Shown: positions 5,943-7,531 of the stretch, piece by piece
Numbering within the stretch: the first letter of the stretch is position 1
Layout: every line of letters starts with the position of its first letter
Origin: an uncultured Microcoleaceae cyanobacterium
GTDB taxonomy: Bacteria; Cyanobacteriota; Cyanobacteriia; Cyanobacteriales; Microcoleaceae
DNA length: 7,531 nucleotides
Assembly: GCA_938083405.1 (NCBI GenBank)
Contig: CALKCV010000442.1
Location: 1 to 7,531 of the forward strand
Direction of reading: 5' to 3'
Position numbers and translations under genes: made by a program
Notes under the pieces: generated by a model
What the model saw: only the letters and a program-made list of their open reading frames with translations
Database searches by the model: none
What the model was told of the DNA's origin: nothing

Positions 5943-6785
5943 AATCAAATAGAGATTAATGGGACAAAACACGCATATCAACTAACGGCCCCGACGGAAT
6001 TGCCGGAAGTTTTGGTCTTCGTCCACGGATGGATGCTGAGTCGCCGCTACTGGCAACCTCTAATCGATCGCTTGGCCCCTACTTATCGATGTCTCTGCTA
6101 CGACTTGCGAGGTTTTGGCGATTCTCAAATTTTGCCTGGGGATACGACGGTCCCAGATTATGGGCCTACTGCTTATGCTAAGGATTTGGAAGTTCTATTA
6201 GAAAAGCTGGATATTTCTGGGGCCTGGTTAATCGGACATTCTCTTGGTGGGACGATCGCCTTGTTGGCAGCTAGCTTGATGCCAGAAAGGGTGAAAGGTG
6301 TTATTTGCGTTAATGCCGGAGGGGGCATTTATCTTAAGAAAGAGTTCGATCGCTTCAGAAACGCGGGTCAAAAAATTGTTAAATTCCGCCCTCGCTGGCT
6401 ATCTTACGTACGATTTTTAGATTGGGTGTTTGCCCGAAGTCAGGTTTATCGTCGGGTAGATATCCAGTGGGGAAAGCAGCGGGTTGTTGATTTTTTTCTA
6501 GCTAATGAAGAGGCGGCTTTAGGGTCTTTATTGGATTCTACTACGGAGGAAGAGGTAGTAAGTTTACCGAAGATTGTTTCTCGAATAAAGCAGCCGGTTT
6601 ATTTTATTGGTGGGGCGGAAGATCGGGTTATGGAGTTTAAATACGTTCGCAATTTAGCTAGTTTTCATTGGCTGTTTCAAGAGGGGGAAAAGAACGCGAT
6701 CGCTATTCCTAAATGCGGTCATTTAGCTATGGTGGAACAAACGGATGCTTTAGCAGATATGATGGTGGATATTGTTAATTGTTAA
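5940..6785 (+). CDS. Alpha/beta hydrolase
   Basis: The 281-residue product is a full-length alpha/beta-hydrolase fold protein with a complete apparent catalytic triad. Ser101 lies in the nucleophile elbow GHSLGG, Asp228 in GGAEDRV and His261 in KCGHLAMVEQ. The oxyanion-hole segment VFVHGWM lies near the N-terminus. A helical cap region (about 125-190, rich in Arg and Phe) may set substrate choice. The fold includes esterases, lipases, dehalogenases and C-C hydrolases, and the sequence does not settle which. No signal peptide is seen, so it is probably cytosolic. The start is uncertain: ATGs at 5928, 5934 and 5940 lie in a hexamer repeat, and 5940 is chosen because MNQIEINGTKHAYQL resembles a normal N-terminus. 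A TTG frame from 5856 is less likely. The last codons and stop are formed by a heptamer array. Confidence 0.85.
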   Translation: MNQIEINGTKHAYQLTAPTELPEVLVFVHGWMLSRRYWQPLIDRLAPTYRCLCYDLRGFGDSQILPGDTTVPDYGPTAYAKDLEVLLEKLDISGAWLIGHSLGGTIALLAASLMPERVKGVICVNAGGGIYLKKEFDRFRNAGQKIVKFRPRWLSYVRFLDWVFARSQVYRRVDIQWGKQRVVDFFLANEEAALGSLLDSTTEEEVVSLPKIVSRIKQPVYFIGGAEDRVMEFKYVRNLASFHWLFQEGEKNAIAIPKCGHLAMVEQTDALADMMVDIVNC

Positions 6786-6812
6786 TTGTTAATTGTTAAT
6801 TGTTAATTGTTA
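6771..6812. repeat. Six-copy heptamer array ATTGTTA spanning two gene ends
   Basis: ATTGTTA is repeated six times without error from 6771 to 6812. The first two copies encode the last residues (Ile-Val-Asn-Cys) and most of the stop codon of the plus-strand hydrolase. The last copies encode Asn-Asn and the stop of the minus-strand hicB-like gene. The 17 bases between the two stop codons consist entirely of the array. This is an STRR-type heptamer repeat, related by rotation to the array at 2674-2701. No ordinary terminator hairpin is present between these convergent genes. Confidence 0.93.
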
Positions 6813-6973
6813 GATGATTCGATTAACATTTCTAAAACTTCTTTAGCATTTTGGAAAGCTTCTTCGTAAGTATCTCCGCGATCGTGACAAAACTCGCCCC
6901 ATTCTGGCAGACTAACAACGAAACATTTGTCTTCATCAGACCACTGGATAATTATGCTGTAGTTATAAGTCAT
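6803..6973 (-). CDS. hicB: HicB-family antitoxin, C-terminally shortened
   Basis: The 56-residue product is the partial RNase H-like fold of HicB antitoxins. It has YNYSIIIQWSDEDKCFVVSLPEW (3-25), the GDTYEEA motif (33-39) and the helix NAKEVLEMLIES (42-53). HicB normally binds and neutralises the HicA mRNA interferase and, in forms with a DNA-binding tail, represses the operon. No tail is present here. From recollection of relatives, the protein usually continues about 10-15 residues beyond LEMLIES, but here the reading frame enters the heptamer array and stops after Asn-Asn. The ATG at 6973 is chosen over an upstream in-frame ATG (7003) because GAGGAGG lies six bases before it. The gene overlaps the end of the broken hicA frame by 11 bases, as expected for a hicAB operon. 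It may be functionless now that the toxin is dead. Confidence 0.82.
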   Translation of the reverse strand: MTYNYSIIIQWSDEDKCFVVSLPEWGEFCHDRGDTYEEAFQNAKEVLEMLIESSNN

Positions 6974-7193
6974 TTTTTTCCTCCTCTTTTTGCCTGATCT
7001 CATCTAGTTTTTTGAGTGCGTTGTTAACATCCTTTTCCCGATCGCGTTTAGCATCATCTCCATCATTACCCTATATAGTAAGCTTACCAGGTAGCAAAGG
7101 ATGAAACCATTTAGTCTGGCTACCTTTGCCTGGAAAAGAGCTAAATCCTGCCTTGAGTAATAGACTTTTTAGTTCTCTTATTTTTTTAGGCAT
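6963..7193 (-). pseudogene. hicA: Broken HicA toxin gene (in-frame amber stop, catalytic His lost)
   Basis: HicA toxins are small double-stranded-RNA-binding-like proteins that cut mRNA and are neutralised by HicB. From the ATG at 7193 the frame reads MPKKIRELKSLLLKAGFSS and FPGKGSQTKWFHPLL, then meets TAG at codon 41 (7071-7073). The same frame then continues with GNDGDDAKRDREKDV and a Lys/Glu-rich tail to TAA at 6963-6965, giving a 76-residue full frame typical of the family. Relatives I recall read about LTISGNDGDDAK here, so a Ser codon has probably become TAG. The conserved active-site histidine of the GSH motif is Gln26 (GSQTKW). Either change alone should abolish toxicity. The intact frame after the stop and the overlap with hicB show a recent, point-mutational loss. 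Because the frame is split, a simple ORF scan misses it. Confidence 0.85.
6980..6986 (-). promoter_or_regulatory. Strong ribosome binding site of hicB
   Basis: GAGGAGG on the minus strand, six bases before the ATG at 6973, is the best Shine-Dalgarno sequence in the window and decides the hicB start. It lies inside the 3' end of the former hicA frame, encoding the Glu-rich tail, so hicB can be translated despite the early stop in hicA. Confidence 0.85.
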
Positions 7194-7223
7194 CACCCTT
7201 TAACAAGTTTATAACCGACTAAC

Positions 7224-7252
7224 ATTTTACCATATTTAAAAATCTAATACAA
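7224..7252 (-). promoter_or_regulatory. Likely hicAB promoter
   Basis: On the minus strand TTGTAT (7247-7252) and TAAAAT (7224-7229) are separated by exactly 17 bases. A TG dinucleotide one base before the -10 box makes it an extended -10. The expected start point is about 25 bases upstream of the hicA ATG. This is the best-looking promoter in the window. I see no obvious palindromic operator over it. Confidence 0.55.
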
Positions 7253-7384
7253 ACAACTAAATAAATCTTTAGCAGAAAACTGCAAATCTGTGCGGAATGC
7301 TAGTTGTTTGATTTCTACCTTAGAATTTAGTTAATAACAAATGTCACGCTGTAAGTAAAAAAAATCTTATTTAAACCCCAAATA

Positions 7385-7531
7385 ATGAAAGTAATAGACC
7401 TATTTGCAGGATGCGGCGGAATGTCTCTCGGTTTTCAAAATGCGGGTTTTAATCTAGTTGCCGCCTTCGACTCCTGGCAAACAGCAATTAATATTTATCG
7501 GCAAAATTTTAATCACCCAATCTATCAATTA
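7385..7531 (+). CDS. DNA (cytosine-5-)-methyltransferase, 5' part only
   Basis: The gene runs off the right edge with 49 codons visible. The N-terminus MKVIDLFAGCGGMSLGF carries the S-adenosylmethionine-binding motif I of C5-cytosine DNA methyltransferases (DLFAGCGG at residues 5-12). It is followed by AGFNLVAAFDSW, the usual second strand with an acidic residue (Asp29) that contacts the cofactor ribose. Motif IV (PCQ), the recognition domain and any restriction partner lie outside the window, so specificity and restriction-modification status cannot be judged. The ATG at 7385 starts directly at motif I, as is common in this family. No Shine-Dalgarno sequence is seen. The gene is divergent from hicAB with 191 bases between them. 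Confidence 0.88.
   Translation, partial: MKVIDLFAGCGGMSLGFQNAGFNLVAAFDSWQTAINIYRQNFNHPIYQL

Noticed and set aside
7071..7073. Amber codon in hicA as programmed readthrough or recoding
   Set aside because: No stimulatory context is visible and the active-site histidine is also gone, so simple inactivation is the better explanation.
4431..7252. 14-base direct repeat AAAATCTAATACAA at 4431-4444 and 7239-7252, the latter overlapping the hicAB -35 region
   Set aside because: The first copy has no promoter context, and a single AT-rich match of this length is plausible by chance in 7.5 kb.

Overview
The window looks like chromosomal DNA from a cyanobacterium, most likely a filamentous one. Six complete HIP1 octamers (GCGATCGC at 345-352, 694-701, 1883-1890, 2099-2106, 2171-2178 and 6696-6703), a Tic22-family gene, heptameric short tandem repeats and a hairpin-forming intergenic repeat of a type common in cyanobacteria all point this way. 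The genus cannot be read from the sequence.

Layout. Positions 17-2529 (minus strand) hold a tight three-gene cluster transcribed prmC, tsaC, then a histidine-kinase-like gene, with gaps of 5 and 15 bases. The first two act on the translation machinery: release-factor methylation and tRNA t6A synthesis. The third has a normal phospho-acceptor box but a ruined ATP-binding domain. The leader of prmC (2530-2701) is filled with repeats: a 30-base hairpin unit in tandem and inverted arrays of a degenerate heptamer. Positions 2750-3508 (minus) encode a secreted Tic22-family protein. Positions 3518-4159 have no protein gene but carry a strong plus-strand terminator with no plus-strand gene before it. 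The sequence just upstream folds by hand into a branched structure, so a small RNA is proposed. A tRNA-Pro(TGG) follows at 4160-4233 (minus).

Positions 4500-5051 (minus) encode a GNAT acetyltransferase resembling plastid enzymes. It is divergent from a plus-strand pair: a double ACT-domain protein (5127-5852) and an alpha/beta hydrolase (5940-6785). Convergent to the hydrolase is a hicAB toxin-antitoxin locus (minus, 6803-7193). Its toxin gene, absent from a simple ORF scan, is broken by an amber codon and has lost its conserved histidine. Its antitoxin appears C-terminally shortened where a six-copy heptamer array supplies the stop codon. A recognisable hicAB promoter survives. Divergent from hicAB, the 5' end of a DNA cytosine-5 methyltransferase gene runs off the window at 7531.

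Most of the window is ordinary housekeeping and conserved cyanobacterial content. The parts that merit attention are the decayed hicAB locus, the repeat arrays at gene ends and leaders, the orphan terminator with its candidate RNA, and the apparent pseudokinase.
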